64,000 bases of DNA from assembly GCA_902801625.1 (NCBI GenBank), contig CADCJI010000015.1, positions 13,315 to 77,314 on the forward strand, in the 5' to 3' direction. The stretch comes from an uncultured Bacteroidia bacterium. GTDB taxonomy: Bacteria > Bacteroidota > Bacteroidia > Bacteroidales > F082. The translations under genes were made by a program, and so were the position numbers. Positions within the stretch are counted from its first letter, which is position 1. Every line of letters starts with the position of its first letter. This document shows, piece after piece, positions 8,613 through 17,610 of the stretch. Below the pieces are notes generated by a model. The model made no database searches, had not been told where the DNA came from, and saw only the letters and a list, made by a program, of their open reading frames with translations.

Positions 8613-9980
8613 GTGTCAGTCTTATATACCATAGGTGTCCTGCTGTATTCCTTCGGCGTAAGGATAGCCGCTTTGTTCGGTAATGCCAAGGCCATGCAAT
8701 GGGTAGAAGGACGCAAAAAACAAGGGTCCCTGAGCTCGTCGAAGGGCCCGATTAGTTCAAAGACGGCGTTTCGACAGGCTCAACGACCTGCGTCAGCTGA
8801 GGTCCCTGAGCCTGTCGAAGGGCCGACCGCAGATGATTGGATTTGGTTCCACGCCGCCTCGTTGGGCGAGTTCGAACAAGGTCGTCCCGTTATTGAGGCA
8901 CTGAAAAAAGAGTGCCCCCAATACAAGATTCTTCTTTCGTTTTTCTCGCCTTCGGGCTATGAAATCCGCAAGGACTATCCTTTGGCCGATGAAGTGCTTT
9001 ACTTGCCTTCCGACACACCGAACCATGCTGCCCAATGGGTGCAACGCCATCATTTTGTGGCGGCGTTTTTTATCAAATACGAGTTTTGGTTCAATTATAT
9101 GCAAGCGTTGAAGGACGCTGGCATACCTTTGTTCTACATTTCCCTCATTCTGAAGCCCGATTCCTATTTCTTTCGTTGGTATGGTACCTGGTTTTTCCGT
9201 CAATTGAAGAATGTGACGCATTTCTTCGTGCAGGATGACACTACGGCTCAACTGCTCCAATCCAATGGCTTGGCAAACGTCTCCGTGTGTGGCGACACGC
9301 GTTTCGACCGTGTGGCCGCCATCGCCCAGCAGGTCAAGCCTTTCCCCGAGGTGGAGCGGTTCATCGATGGTCGCCAATGCATTATAGCGGGCAGTACTTG
9401 GCCGCCCGACGAGAAGCTGTTGGTGGACTTTTACCAGAAAATGCCCAAAGAGTATTGCCTCATCATCGCTCCTCATGACATCTCCGAGTCGCATGTGGCC
9501 CAAATCAAGGCCTTGTTCCCCGACAGCCAACTGTACACTGAACTCGGTGCAGATCAGCCATCAAGGTCCCTGAGCCTGCGGTCCCTGAGGCCAATCGAAG
9601 GGTCGAAGGGCCGACTCTCCAGGATATTAATCATCAACACGATTGGTATCTTATCGCAATTGTATCAATATGCTCGGTTTGTGTACATCGGCGGTGGCTT
9701 CGGGGTGAATATCCACAACATCCAGGAACCAGTCACATTTGGTTGTCCTGTAGTGTTTGGTCCCAAATACAAAAGCTTCAAGGAAGCCGTCGACTTGGTT
9801 GAACTGGAAGGGGCTTTCTCTATAGAAAATGCGGAGGCATTGGAGTCGGTTTTTGGGCGGTTGATGCATGATGAGGCGTTTTACGCTAAGGCTTCTGAAA
9901 CCTGCCGAAACTACCTTAATTCCCAAGTGGGTGCCACGGAAAACATCGTAAAAGGCTTCAAAAAAGCACTTTTTTCATAA
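8613..9980 (+). CDS. waaA: 3-deoxy-D-manno-octulosonic acid (Kdo) transferase
   Basis: This GT-B glycosyltransferase (GT30) moves Kdo from CMP-Kdo onto lipid A precursor at the inner membrane. Evidence is the N-terminal membrane-anchor segment, the family motif WFHAASLGEFEQGRPV (residues about 78-93, containing the conserved acidic catalytic segment), AGSTWPPDE, the C-terminal YIGGGFGVNIHNIQEP and the VFGPKYKSFKEA nucleotide-binding region. The start is GTG. Two family B repeats interrupt the gene in frame: residues about 38-72 (SSSKGPISSK to EVPEPVEGP) and about 318-334 (SRSLSLRSLRPIEG). Both fall between conserved blocks, in expected surface loops, so the enzyme is probably still active. 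At 455 residues it is longer than typical homologues by roughly the length of the inserts. Confidence 0.92.
   Translation: MSVLYTIGVLLYSFGVRIAALFGNAKAMQWVEGRKKQGSLSSSKGPISSKTAFRQAQRPASAEVPEPVEGPTADDWIWFHAASLGEFEQGRPVIEALKKECPQYKILLSFFSPSGYEIRKDYPLADEVLYLPSDTPNHAAQWVQRHHFVAAFFIKYEFWFNYMQALKDAGIPLFYISLILKPDSYFFRWYGTWFFRQLKNVTHFFVQDDTTAQLLQSNGLANVSVCGDTRFDRVAAIAQQVKPFPEVERFIDGRQCIIAGSTWPPDEKLLVDFYQKMPKEYCLIIAPHDISESHVAQIKALFPDSQLYTELGADQPSRSLSLRSLRPIEGSKGRLSRILIINTIGILSQLYQYARFVYIGGGFGVNIHNIQEPVTFGCPVVFGPKYKSFKEAVDLVELEGAFSIENAEALESVFGRLMHDEAFYAKASETCRNYLNSQVGATENIVKGFKKALFS
8725..8824 (+). repeat. Family B repeat inside waaA, copy 1
   Basis: It contains a direct unit GGTCCCTGAGCTCGTCGAAG (from 8725), an inverted unit TCGACAGGCTCAACGACC (8771-8788) and a second direct unit GGTCCCTGAGCCTGTCGAAG (from 8801). 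The whole block is translated in frame without a stop codon. Confidence 0.8.
9564..9614 (+). repeat. Family B repeat inside waaA, copy 2 (rearranged variant)
   Basis: Two truncated GGTCCCTGAG units are followed by GGCCAATCGAAGGG. The same rearranged variant occurs at 40455-40495, so the variant itself has been copied. It is translated as RSLSLRSLRPIEGSKG. Confidence 0.75.
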
Positions 9981-10000
9981 AAAAAGCGGCTTTTTTTTGG
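9978..10000 (+). terminator. Possible terminator after waaA
   Basis: AAAAAAGCGGCTTTTTTTT follows the stop codon. The stem is short and AT-rich, so support is modest. Confidence 0.4.
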
Positions 10001-10018
10001 ATTGTTGATTTTATTGTC

Positions 10019-10027
10019 TAATTTTGA
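10019..10027 (+). promoter_or_regulatory. -7 box of pdxA
   Basis: TAATTTTGA, 40 bases before the ATG. It matches TAnnTTTG but lacks the final C. Confidence 0.4.
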
Positions 10028-10066
10028 AGGCTAATTTCTCGTTGAAATTCAGCTGAATAAAAAACA

Positions 10067-11062
10067 ATGCCTATGCAAGACAATCCACAGACGCCCCAAC
10101 TTCCTCGCATTGGACTTAGCCAAGGCGACTTCAACGGCATCAGTTACGAGGTTATGCTGAAGACCTTTTCCGATGCACGAATGTTCGAAACTTTCACTCC
10201 TGTCTTGTATGGGCAATCGAAGGCGTTTTCCTATTACAAGAAGAATTTCGGCATGGAAAGCCCCAATTATGCCTTGACGCGCGACGTGAGGCAGGCTGGC
10301 GACAAGAAATTCAATATCATTAATATCGTGGAAAACGAATTGAAGATCGAGCCGGGGAGTCCTTCCGATAGTTCAGCTGAGATGTCGGTGCTTTCGATGA
10401 AAAGGGCTGCCGACGACCTCCAAAATGGTCTCATCGATGCCTTGGTGATGGCACCCGACAATCCTTTGGTAGCGAAGAGCAACCGCGATTTCCTATTGTC
10501 GTTCCATAAGGAAGCCGACCCTTTGCAGGTGTTGGTGTGCGGACAGCTTCGTATCGCTTTGGCCACAGGCGACCTGCCGCTGCGTTCGGCAATTGACCAG
10601 ATTGACATCCGGTTCCTTGTGTCTAAGCTTGATACCTTGGCGCAGGCCTTGAAAACGGATTTCGGCATCAGTTCGCCGAAGATTGCCGTCATGGGCGTGA
10701 ATCCACATTCGGGCTCGATACCTATGGGCGATGACGAGAAAGTGGTGAAGGCCGTGGGCGATGCACAGCATAAAGGTCTCTTTGTCTTTGGGCCATTCTC
10801 GGCTTCGCAACTGTTTGCTGCGGGCTTGTGGAAGAAATACGATGCCGTGATGGCCATGCATTATGAGCAGGGCGTGTTTCCAATGAAGTTCCTGTCGACG
10901 GAAGGTTATGCCTATTATTGGGCGGGCTTGCCCGTGGTGTGTGCCGCCCCGCTGCATGGCCCAGCCTACGACATTGCCAACCAGAACAAGGCCATTCCCG
11001 ATTCCTACCGCAAGGCGGTGTTCCTTGCTGCGGATGTGGTCAATCACCGAAGAGAGCAATAA
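10067..11062 (+). CDS. pdxA: 4-hydroxythreonine-4-phosphate dehydrogenase family protein
   Basis: PdxA oxidises 4-phosphohydroxy-L-threonine in the DXP-dependent route to pyridoxal phosphate. The 331-residue protein has the family's N-terminal motif in the Bacteroidota form (IGLSQGDFNGISYEV), the metal/substrate segment VMGVNPHSGSIPMGDDE, GPFSASQLFAAGLW and the histidine-containing AMHYEQGVFPMKFL, followed by APLHGPAYDIA near the C-terminus. It is slightly shorter than many PdxA proteins, and the D-N-G-I-S motif differs from the usual GIGPE, so a PdxA2-like kinase/dehydrogenase side family cannot be fully excluded. Its own promoter precedes it, and repeat A2 lies between it and the convergent gene. 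Confidence 0.85.
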   Translation: MPMQDNPQTPQLPRIGLSQGDFNGISYEVMLKTFSDARMFETFTPVLYGQSKAFSYYKKNFGMESPNYALTRDVRQAGDKKFNIINIVENELKIEPGSPSDSSAEMSVLSMKRAADDLQNGLIDALVMAPDNPLVAKSNRDFLLSFHKEADPLQVLVCGQLRIALATGDLPLRSAIDQIDIRFLVSKLDTLAQALKTDFGISSPKIAVMGVNPHSGSIPMGDDEKVVKAVGDAQHKGLFVFGPFSASQLFAAGLWKKYDAVMAMHYEQGVFPMKFLSTEGYAYYWAGLPVVCAAPLHGPAYDIANQNKAIPDSYRKAVFLAADVVNHRREQ

Positions 11063-11074
11063 TTAACCAAAAGA

Positions 11075-11200
11075 GATTCCCTTCGGGAATGGAGTCACGG
11101 CTTTTGTTTAACATGCGGCGGCATGTAACGCTTACTGACCGTAAACTTTTCATGCCGCCGCGTTTTCAAAACGATTGGCTCGCCATTCCCGAAGGGAATC
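11075..11200. repeat. Family A nested palindromic element, copy 2
   Basis: Termini are GATTCCCTTCGGGAATGG (11075-11092) and its exact reverse complement (11183-11200). Inner arms are GCGGCGG at 11115 and CCGCCGC at 11155. This copy has the longest inner stem, extended to GCGGCGGCATG/CATGCCGCCGC (11 pairs). It sits between convergent pdxA and the first Asp-box paralogue and may terminate both. Confidence 0.88.
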
Positions 11201-11209
11201 TGCAACAGT

Positions 11210-13198
11210 TTACTTCACCACGAACTTGATGGTCTTGTTGAAACCATTGGCGCTGATGGTGCAGAAGTAGATGCCGCTCTTAAGGTCGAGGCTGATGGCG
11301 TTTTCACCCATCTTCAGGCTCTTGTTGAACTGCTTCACAGTCTGGCCAACGAGGTTGACGATGCTGATGTTAGCTTCAACATCCTGAGATGACTTCACGA
11401 CCACATAGTCGGTGGCGGGGTTAGGATAAAGGCCATAGATCACATCCTTGGCATCATAGTTATCAGGAACCGACAAAGGTGTAGAAAGCTTGATGGCATG
11501 GATAATGTTTTCAGAGGCAATGCTTTGACCGTCATTCCAGTACAGACCAATCATGTCATCGGCTTGAAAACCGAACCAGAACTCCAGTGGGGAGTGGGTG
11601 TTGGGGACACTCACGGTGAAGAGATTGTCGGAATATAGGAACATGAAGTTGATTTCTTCGTCGGTGAGGTCGTCAACAACTTGCTCCCAGTAACCTTCGT
11701 CAACATTTCGGTAGCTCACATAGATGCTTCTGTAGTAGCGAGTGCCATTGTCATCGAGTCGTCTGACGCAAGGCGACGAGAAGGCGCAGGCAAGATTGCC
11801 GTGGGTATCGCACGAAAATGCTGGATGGCCTGAAATCCCGTAGAAAAGCTGATAATAATCGGATTCGTTGTAGAAAAGGTCATTGATCCACTCAATGCCA
11901 TCATACATTGGGACGAAACCAATCCATTTGGTTGAGTCGGGGCGTATCTGCACGTAGCCAGGCTCATCTGGGATAGGCCACCAGAGACGAGCGGCATGGT
12001 GTGGATTGGGATTTGCAAAGTGCTCCTCAAATGGAGTACCGATATACTCCTCGTGATAGGTGTCTGCGATGGGACCTTCATAGGTGTCGTTCCAATAAAG
12101 GATACCATCGACGGAACGACCAGACCAAACGGAATATTGACCCGGCTCGTTGTCTGCGGTATGCATCATTTCAAAGGTGTTGAGGGCTACGTGAACTACG
12201 TCATGGTTGTCGATGACGATGGCACCATTCATTGGTCTAAACAGCGTGTCTGTGTACATGGCTTCATCCAAATCGATTCCTTCGTACGGGTCTTCCCAAA
12301 CTCTTCTCAGATTCCAGGTCTCACCGTCATCGGTCGATTTGCACATCCAGACGCTGTTGGTCAAAGAACCTGTGTAAAGGATGGCTACAGTATGGCCGTT
12401 GGCTGCCAAGGCGTAGTCATCGCCTGAGAAGGCACCTGATTCATAACCGACTTGAGCAAGGGGACCGTAATTGATTTCCCAGTTCTCGGCATCTTCCGAA
12501 CGGAGATAGACCTGATGGTTGTACACTTCATCGCTGCTGACTTGGTATTGGATGTCGCCGACGACATGGATGATGTTATGGTTGTCACCGGATGTAATCA
12601 CTCTCGGCCAGGTGGCCACTTCATTGTAAGGATAGCCTTCAGGGCTAGTCGGGAGTTCGCCTCTGTATTCCCATTCGCCTTCACCGGCGACCTCTCTGGT
12701 CCAGCAACGCATAGGCGTGTGTGAGATGAGGATTTCGCCTCTTTCACCCCATTGTGCGATGGTTGGCCATCCTGTTCTCATGGGTTCTACACGTTCTTCA
12801 GGCATATCACCCCATTCGCCCGTTTCAGCATTGTAGAAGTTGTAACCTGTACCACGGTCAGAAGCCGATTGGTTGGCTTGGTGTGAGAGTGTAGCGACTA
12901 TACCGACCGAGCCATTATCCAACTCATACATACGGTTGGAACAGAAATGGTTGGACTGAAGGTCGTAGGTGGTCATCATGGTTTCCCAGTCTGACATATC
13001 ATTATACCAGTTGATGACAACACTCTTGGCAGTTTGGGGAGCGAAGTTAGTCGCTGTGGCGTTGACATTTTCTTTACCTGCGGCAACTTTCTTGGCGTTA
13101 GCCGTGAATTGACGAATGTCATTCTTGGCAATACGTTGTTGTGCAAAAGCACTGAAGCCTAAAGCGAGGCTTAATGATAGTAGTAGAATTCTTTTCAT
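11210..13198 (-). CDS. T9SS-sorted Asp-box (BNR-like) secreted protein, paralogue 1
   Basis: This 662-residue secreted protein has the signal peptide MKRILLLSLSLALGFSAFAQ. The central region is propeller-like and holds an Asp-box, KSTDDGETW (consensus SxDxGxTW, as in sialidase/BNR repeats), and RSEDAENW, a degenerate one. The C-terminal type A sorting domain starts at YPNPATDYVVVKSS and ends FNKTIKFVVK. It is a tandem paralogue of the genes at 13375 and 15554. Shared blocks include SDRGTGYNFYNAETGEW and EEHFANPNPHHAARLWWP. Sialidase catalytic arginines cannot be assigned by eye, so no enzyme activity is claimed. Unlike its two paralogues it lacks the GGAGAC terminator and ends next to repeat A2. 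Confidence 0.85.
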   Translation of the reverse strand: MKRILLLSLSLALGFSAFAQQRIAKNDIRQFTANAKKVAAGKENVNATATNFAPQTAKSVVINWYNDMSDWETMMTTYDLQSNHFCSNRMYELDNGSVGIVATLSHQANQSASDRGTGYNFYNAETGEWGDMPEERVEPMRTGWPTIAQWGERGEILISHTPMRCWTREVAGEGEWEYRGELPTSPEGYPYNEVATWPRVITSGDNHNIIHVVGDIQYQVSSDEVYNHQVYLRSEDAENWEINYGPLAQVGYESGAFSGDDYALAANGHTVAILYTGSLTNSVWMCKSTDDGETWNLRRVWEDPYEGIDLDEAMYTDTLFRPMNGAIVIDNHDVVHVALNTFEMMHTADNEPGQYSVWSGRSVDGILYWNDTYEGPIADTYHEEYIGTPFEEHFANPNPHHAARLWWPIPDEPGYVQIRPDSTKWIGFVPMYDGIEWINDLFYNESDYYQLFYGISGHPAFSCDTHGNLACAFSSPCVRRLDDNGTRYYRSIYVSYRNVDEGYWEQVVDDLTDEEINFMFLYSDNLFTVSVPNTHSPLEFWFGFQADDMIGLYWNDGQSIASENIIHAIKLSTPLSVPDNYDAKDVIYGLYPNPATDYVVVKSSQDVEANISIVNLVGQTVKQFNKSLKMGENAISLDLKSGIYFCTISANGFNKTIKFVVK

Positions 13199-13250
13199 AG
13201 TTGTGTGTTTTTATATTGTTAGTATTGTGAATGAGTCACTCATTTTGATT

Positions 13251-13259
13251 GCAAATATA
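13251..13259 (-). promoter_or_regulatory. -7 box of paralogue 1
   Basis: TATATTTGC on the minus strand, 52 bases upstream of the ATG. The same box and spacing occur in paralogues 2 and 3. Confidence 0.65.
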
Positions 13260-13322
13260 AACATATTTTGGCGATTGTCAATAGACAAGTGTCGTTTTTT
13301 CCCGTTTTGCGGTGGTGACAAC

Positions 13323-13354
13323 AAAAAAAGGAGACCCGAAAGTCTCCTTTTTTT
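13323..13354 (-). terminator. Intrinsic terminator of paralogue 2
   Basis: A GGAGAC/GTCTCC stem is flanked by A and T tracts. It is near-identical to the hairpin at 15501. A small TGAC-CTAA-GTCA palindrome lies between it and the stop codon in both copies. Confidence 0.85.
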
Positions 13355-13374
13355 ATTGACCTAAGTCAGAATTC

Positions 13375-15378
13375 TTACTTCACCACGAACTTGATGGTCT
13401 TGTTGAAACCATTGGCGCTGATGGTGCAGAAGTAGATGCCGCTCTTGAGGTCGAGGCTGATGGCGTTTTCACCCATCTTCAGGCTCTTGTTGAACTGCTT
13501 CACAGTCTGGCCAACGAGGTTGACGATGCTGATGTTAGCCTCGACATCCTGAGATGACTTCACGACCACATAGTCAGTGGCGGGGTTAGGATAAAGGCCA
13601 TAGACCACATCCTTGGCATCTGTGTTCTCTTCAACATCCCAATATTCCATACTGGGATTGACTTTGACGGCATGGTAAGTGTTTTCAGAAGCATTGCCTT
13701 GGTTCGGGCTGTCACCCCAATACAGACCAATTTGGTCATCGCTCTGGAAACCAAACCAGAATTCGCCAGGAGTATAGGTGTAGGGCACAGAAACCGTGAA
13801 GACGTTGTCAGAGTAGAGGAACATGAAGTTGAGTTCTTCATCGGTGAGGTCGTCAACGAGTTGATCCCAGTAACCTTTGTCAACATTGCGATAGCTCACA
13901 TAAATACTTCTGTAGTAGTATCTGCCATTGTCGTCAAGACGTCTGACGCAAGGGGAAGAGAAGGCGCAGGCAAGGTTACCGTAGGGGTCACAGCTAAGAG
14001 CTGGATGGCCTGAGGCGCTATAGAATCTGGAATAATAATCGGACTCGTGATAGAATTTGTCGTTATCCCATTCGTAGCCTTCGTACATTGGGATGTAACC
14101 AATCCATCTTGTTGAGTCGGGCACCATGTGGACATATCCGGGCTCGTCAACAATAGGCCACCAGAGACGTGCGGCATGGAACGGGTTGGGGTTGGCAAAG
14201 TGCTCTTCGAGAGGAGTGCCTACATATTCTGGGTGATAGGTGTCTTGGATGGGGGCTTCCTGGGTGTCGTTCCAATAGAGGATACCGTCAACGGTACGGC
14301 CTGACCAATAAGTGTAGTAACCAGGTTCATTATCCAAGGTATGAGTCATTTCTAAGGTGCTGAATGCAACGTGAGCAACATTGTTGTTGTCGAGGGTGAT
14401 GGCACCGTTCATGGGAATAAACAGTGTGTCGCCATAGTCAAAGACTTCGTCGAGGGATCTGCCTTCGAAGGGGTGTTCCCAAATTTTTGTGGTCTCCCAG
14501 GTCAGACCATCGTCAGTCGACTTGAACATCCAAGCGCTGTTGGTGAGGTTGCCTGAATAAAGGAGGGCGACAGTATGACCATTGGCAGCCATGCAGTAGT
14601 CGTCGGCAGAGAAAACATCCACTTCATAGCCAAGTTCGGCGAGAGGGCTATAGCTGATGGTCCAGTTTTCAGCGTCTTCTGAACGCCACATGACGGTGTG
14701 GGAGTGGATCTCATCGCTACTTACTTGGTGCTGTAGTGTGCCAACGGCAACGATGATGTCGTGGTTTTCACCGCAGGTGACCACTCTTGGCCAGGTGGGG
14801 TATTCGTTGTAAGGATATCCTTCGGGATAATCCGGAAGGGGACCCATGTATCTCCATTCTCCTTCGCCAGCGATGTCTCTTACGAAGCATTGCATGTGGC
14901 TATTGCCGTGGCAAAGCATGATTTCGCCGTCTTTCCATGGGGCGATGGAAGGCCAACCTGTTCTAAACTCTTCGAGGCGGGATTCAGGCTGATCGCCCCA
15001 TTCACCGCCTTTGTAGAAGTTGTAACCTGTACCACGGTCAGCAGCTGATTGGTTGAATTCGTGTGACATTGTGGCGGCAATAGCAACCGAACCGTCAGGC
15101 AACTGGTACATACGGTTACTGCAGTAGTGGTTGGATTGGAGGTCGTAGGTGGTCGTCATGATTTCCCCGTCTTCAATCTCATTGAGTCTATTGATGACGA
15201 CACTTTTAGCGGTCTGGGGAGCGAAATTTGTCGCTGTAGCGTTGACGTTTTCTTTACCCACTGCAACTTTCTTGGCGCTTGCCGTGGCTTGACGGATGTC
15301 ATTCTTGGCAACACGCTGTTGTGCAAAAGCACTGAAGCCTAATGCGAGGCTTAAAGATAGTAAAAGTACTCTTCTCAT
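13375..15378 (-). CDS. T9SS-sorted Asp-box (BNR-like) secreted protein, paralogue 2
   Basis: This 667-residue paralogue has the signal peptide MRRVLLLSLSLALGFSAFAQ, the Asp-box KSTDDGLTW, the degenerate RSEDAENW and a type A sorting domain. That domain appears identical to that of paralogue 1 over about 70 residues (YPNPATDYVVVKSS to IKFVVK), and its DNA is nearly identical too. The central region has diverged clearly more. This pattern, with fixed export signals and a variable middle, suggests gene duplication with continuing conversion at the ends. It has its own -7 box and its own terminator, so it is probably a separate transcription unit. Confidence 0.85.
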   Translation of the reverse strand: MRRVLLLSLSLALGFSAFAQQRVAKNDIRQATASAKKVAVGKENVNATATNFAPQTAKSVVINRLNEIEDGEIMTTTYDLQSNHYCSNRMYQLPDGSVAIAATMSHEFNQSAADRGTGYNFYKGGEWGDQPESRLEEFRTGWPSIAPWKDGEIMLCHGNSHMQCFVRDIAGEGEWRYMGPLPDYPEGYPYNEYPTWPRVVTCGENHDIIVAVGTLQHQVSSDEIHSHTVMWRSEDAENWTISYSPLAELGYEVDVFSADDYCMAANGHTVALLYSGNLTNSAWMFKSTDDGLTWETTKIWEHPFEGRSLDEVFDYGDTLFIPMNGAITLDNNNVAHVAFSTLEMTHTLDNEPGYYTYWSGRTVDGILYWNDTQEAPIQDTYHPEYVGTPLEEHFANPNPFHAARLWWPIVDEPGYVHMVPDSTRWIGYIPMYEGYEWDNDKFYHESDYYSRFYSASGHPALSCDPYGNLACAFSSPCVRRLDDNGRYYYRSIYVSYRNVDKGYWDQLVDDLTDEELNFMFLYSDNVFTVSVPYTYTPGEFWFGFQSDDQIGLYWGDSPNQGNASENTYHAVKVNPSMEYWDVEENTDAKDVVYGLYPNPATDYVVVKSSQDVEANISIVNLVGQTVKQFNKSLKMGENAISLDLKSGIYFCTISANGFNKTIKFVVK

Positions 15379-15430
15379 TTTTGTGCGTTTTTAATGTTAG
15401 TTAATACGATTAATAGTCTCTATTTGGAGT

Positions 15431-15439
15431 GCAAATATA
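15431..15439 (-). promoter_or_regulatory. -7 box of paralogue 2
   Basis: TATATTTGC on the minus strand, 52 bases upstream of the ATG at 15378. Confidence 0.65.
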
Positions 15440-15500
15440 AACATATTTCAAAAAACGTCAACATGGAAGAGTTTTTTTTTCGTTTTATGGCAAAGACAAT

Positions 15501-15529
15501 AAAAAAAGGAGACCCGAAAGTCTCCTTTT
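15501..15529 (-). terminator. Intrinsic terminator of paralogue 3
   Basis: GGAGAC/GTCTCC hairpin with an A tract on the left, which is the U tract of the minus-strand RNA. It is a duplicate of the hairpin at 13323. Confidence 0.85.
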
Positions 15530-15553
15530 AATTATTGACCTAAGTCAGTATTC

Positions 15554-17557
15554 TTACTTCACCACGAACTTGATGGTCTTGTTGAAACCATTGGCGCTGA
15601 TGGTGCAGAAGTAGATGCCGCTCTTGAGGTCGATGCCGATGGCGTTTTCACCCATCTTCAGGCTCTTGTTGAACTGCTTAACAGTTTGGCCAACGAGGTT
15701 GACGATGCTGATATTAGCTTCAACATCCTGAGATGACTTCACAACCACATAGTCAGTAGCGGGGTTGGGATAGATGCTGTAAACCACATCCTGGGCTTCA
15801 TAGTTTTCAGGAACGCTCACCATTTCGGGTTCGGGAGTGACCTTGAAGACGTGGATGGTGTTCTCAGAGGCAGTGGGTTGAGTGGCATTGGAGCCCCAAT
15901 ACAGACCAATTTGGTCATCGCTTTGGAAACCAAACCAGAATTCACCGGGATTGAAAACATTGTCAGCAGCAATGGTGAAGATGTTTTCCGAATACAGGAA
16001 CATAAAGTTGATAGCCTCGTCGGAGAGTTCATCGGCAACTTGGTACCAATAGCCCTCATCTACATTATAGTAGCTGACATAAACGCTTCTGTAGTAGTAA
16101 GTTCCATTGTCGTCAAGACGAGCGCAGCAAGGTGCTGTGTAGGCGCAAGCAATGTTGCCATAGGGGTCGATAGAAAGGGCGGGCATGCCAGATTGGCCAC
16201 TGCGGAACTTGTAGAAATAGTCATTTTCAATGTAGAACTTATCGTTGTCCCATTCAACGCCTTCGTACAGCGGCACATAGCCAATCCACTTGGTGGAGTC
16301 AGCTTCCATGTGGACATAACCTGGGTCGTCTGCGATAGGCCACCAAAGCCTCAGAGCGTGGTGTGGGTTGGCATGGGCAAAGTGCTCTTCCAAAGGAGTG
16401 CCGATATATTCAGGGTGATCAGTGTCAGCGATGGGGCCGTCGGTGTCTTTCCAGTGGTAAACGCCGTCGACACCACGACCTCTAAAGGTGGTGTAGGTGT
16501 TGCCGATTTCTTCGTGGATGTACTCGTAGGCGGTCAGGGCAACATGAGCAGTGCCGCTGTTGTCAATAGCAATGGCAAGGTTGGCGGGGCCAAACACGGT
16601 GTCGGTCATGACGGATTGGGGATCGTTTTCCCAATCGAAGCCGGCATACGGGTTTTCCCAAACCACGTATCTGGTCCAAGTCAGACCATCGTCGGTGGAT
16701 TTGTACATAACGACATCGGCTTGAAGGTCATCACCGTAAACCATGGCAACATTGTGGCCGTTGGCAGCGATGTTGTAGGCGTCAGCTGAATAGTTCATCT
16801 CTTCGCCGTCTTGGACGAGGGGTGAATAGGTGCAGGTCCAGTTCTCGGCATCTTCCGAACGGAGATACACTTGGTAGTGCTCGACAACGTCGGAACTGAC
16901 TGAATGTTGGATGTCGCCAATCACGTGGATGATGTTGTGGTTGTCTCCCGAAGTGGCAACTCTCGGCCATGAAGCATCCTCAGTGTAAGGAAATTCTGCA
17001 GGGTGAATCGGGAGTTCGCCTCTGTATTCCCATTCGCCTTCACCGGCAACTTCTCTGGTCCAGCAACGCATTGGAGCGTGTGAAATGAGGATTTCACCTT
17101 TTTCGCCCCATTGAGCGATGGTAGGCCAACCTGTTCTCATGCTTTCAACACGGGCTTCAGGTTGATCCATCCATTCGCCTGTTTCAGCATTGTAGAAGTT
17201 GTAACCCGTACCACGGTCACTGGCCGTTTGGTTGGCCTCGTGTGAGAAGGTGGCAGTCACACCAACTGAACCGTTAGGCAGTTGGTACATACGGTTCGAG
17301 CACCAGCTGTTGGACTGGAGGTCGTAGGTGGTAGTCATGGTCTCGCCGTCTTCAGCGTCTTGGTATCTGTTGACGACGACACTCTTAGCGGTCTGAGGAG
17401 CGAAATTGGTTGCAGGGTTGATTTTTTCATTACCCACAGCAGCAACTTTCTTAGCGCTCATTTTGGACGAACGGATGTCGTTCTTTGCGACACGCTGTTG
17501 TGCAAAAGCACTGAAGCCTAAAGCAAGGCTCAATGAAAGTAGTAATACTTTTCTCAT
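15554..17557 (-). CDS. T9SS-sorted Asp-box (BNR-like) secreted protein, paralogue 3
   Basis: This 667-residue third copy has the signal peptide MRKVLLLSLSLALGFSAFAQ, KSTDDGLTW and RSEDAENW Asp-box-like motifs, and the shared blocks RGTGYNFYNAETGEW and TPLEEHFAHANPHHALRLWWP. Its sorting domain differs from the other two by only a few residues (GIDLKSG rather than SLDLKSG). It is the most divergent of the three in the middle. The N-terminal half agrees better with paralogue 1 (MRTGWPTIAQWGEKGEIL, MRCWTREVAGEGEWEY) than with paralogue 2, which hints at recombination among the copies. Confidence 0.85.
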   Translation of the reverse strand: MRKVLLLSLSLALGFSAFAQQRVAKNDIRSSKMSAKKVAAVGNEKINPATNFAPQTAKSVVVNRYQDAEDGETMTTTYDLQSNSWCSNRMYQLPNGSVGVTATFSHEANQTASDRGTGYNFYNAETGEWMDQPEARVESMRTGWPTIAQWGEKGEILISHAPMRCWTREVAGEGEWEYRGELPIHPAEFPYTEDASWPRVATSGDNHNIIHVIGDIQHSVSSDVVEHYQVYLRSEDAENWTCTYSPLVQDGEEMNYSADAYNIAANGHNVAMVYGDDLQADVVMYKSTDDGLTWTRYVVWENPYAGFDWENDPQSVMTDTVFGPANLAIAIDNSGTAHVALTAYEYIHEEIGNTYTTFRGRGVDGVYHWKDTDGPIADTDHPEYIGTPLEEHFAHANPHHALRLWWPIADDPGYVHMEADSTKWIGYVPLYEGVEWDNDKFYIENDYFYKFRSGQSGMPALSIDPYGNIACAYTAPCCARLDDNGTYYYRSVYVSYYNVDEGYWYQVADELSDEAINFMFLYSENIFTIAADNVFNPGEFWFGFQSDDQIGLYWGSNATQPTASENTIHVFKVTPEPEMVSVPENYEAQDVVYSIYPNPATDYVVVKSSQDVEANISIVNLVGQTVKQFNKSLKMGENAIGIDLKSGIYFCTISANGFNKTIKFVVK

Positions 17558-17610
17558 TTTTTTGTGTTTTTAATGGTTAGTTATTACGATAATTAGTCAT
17601 TATTTGGGCT

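Noticed and set aside
8725-8824. CRISPR-like array
   Set aside because: The repeated units are mixed in orientation, irregularly spaced and lie in coding sequence; no cas genes are in the window.
15851-16789. 312-codon frame antisense to Asp-box paralogue 3
   Set aside because: Shadow of a well-supported gene; no start context or recognisable domain.
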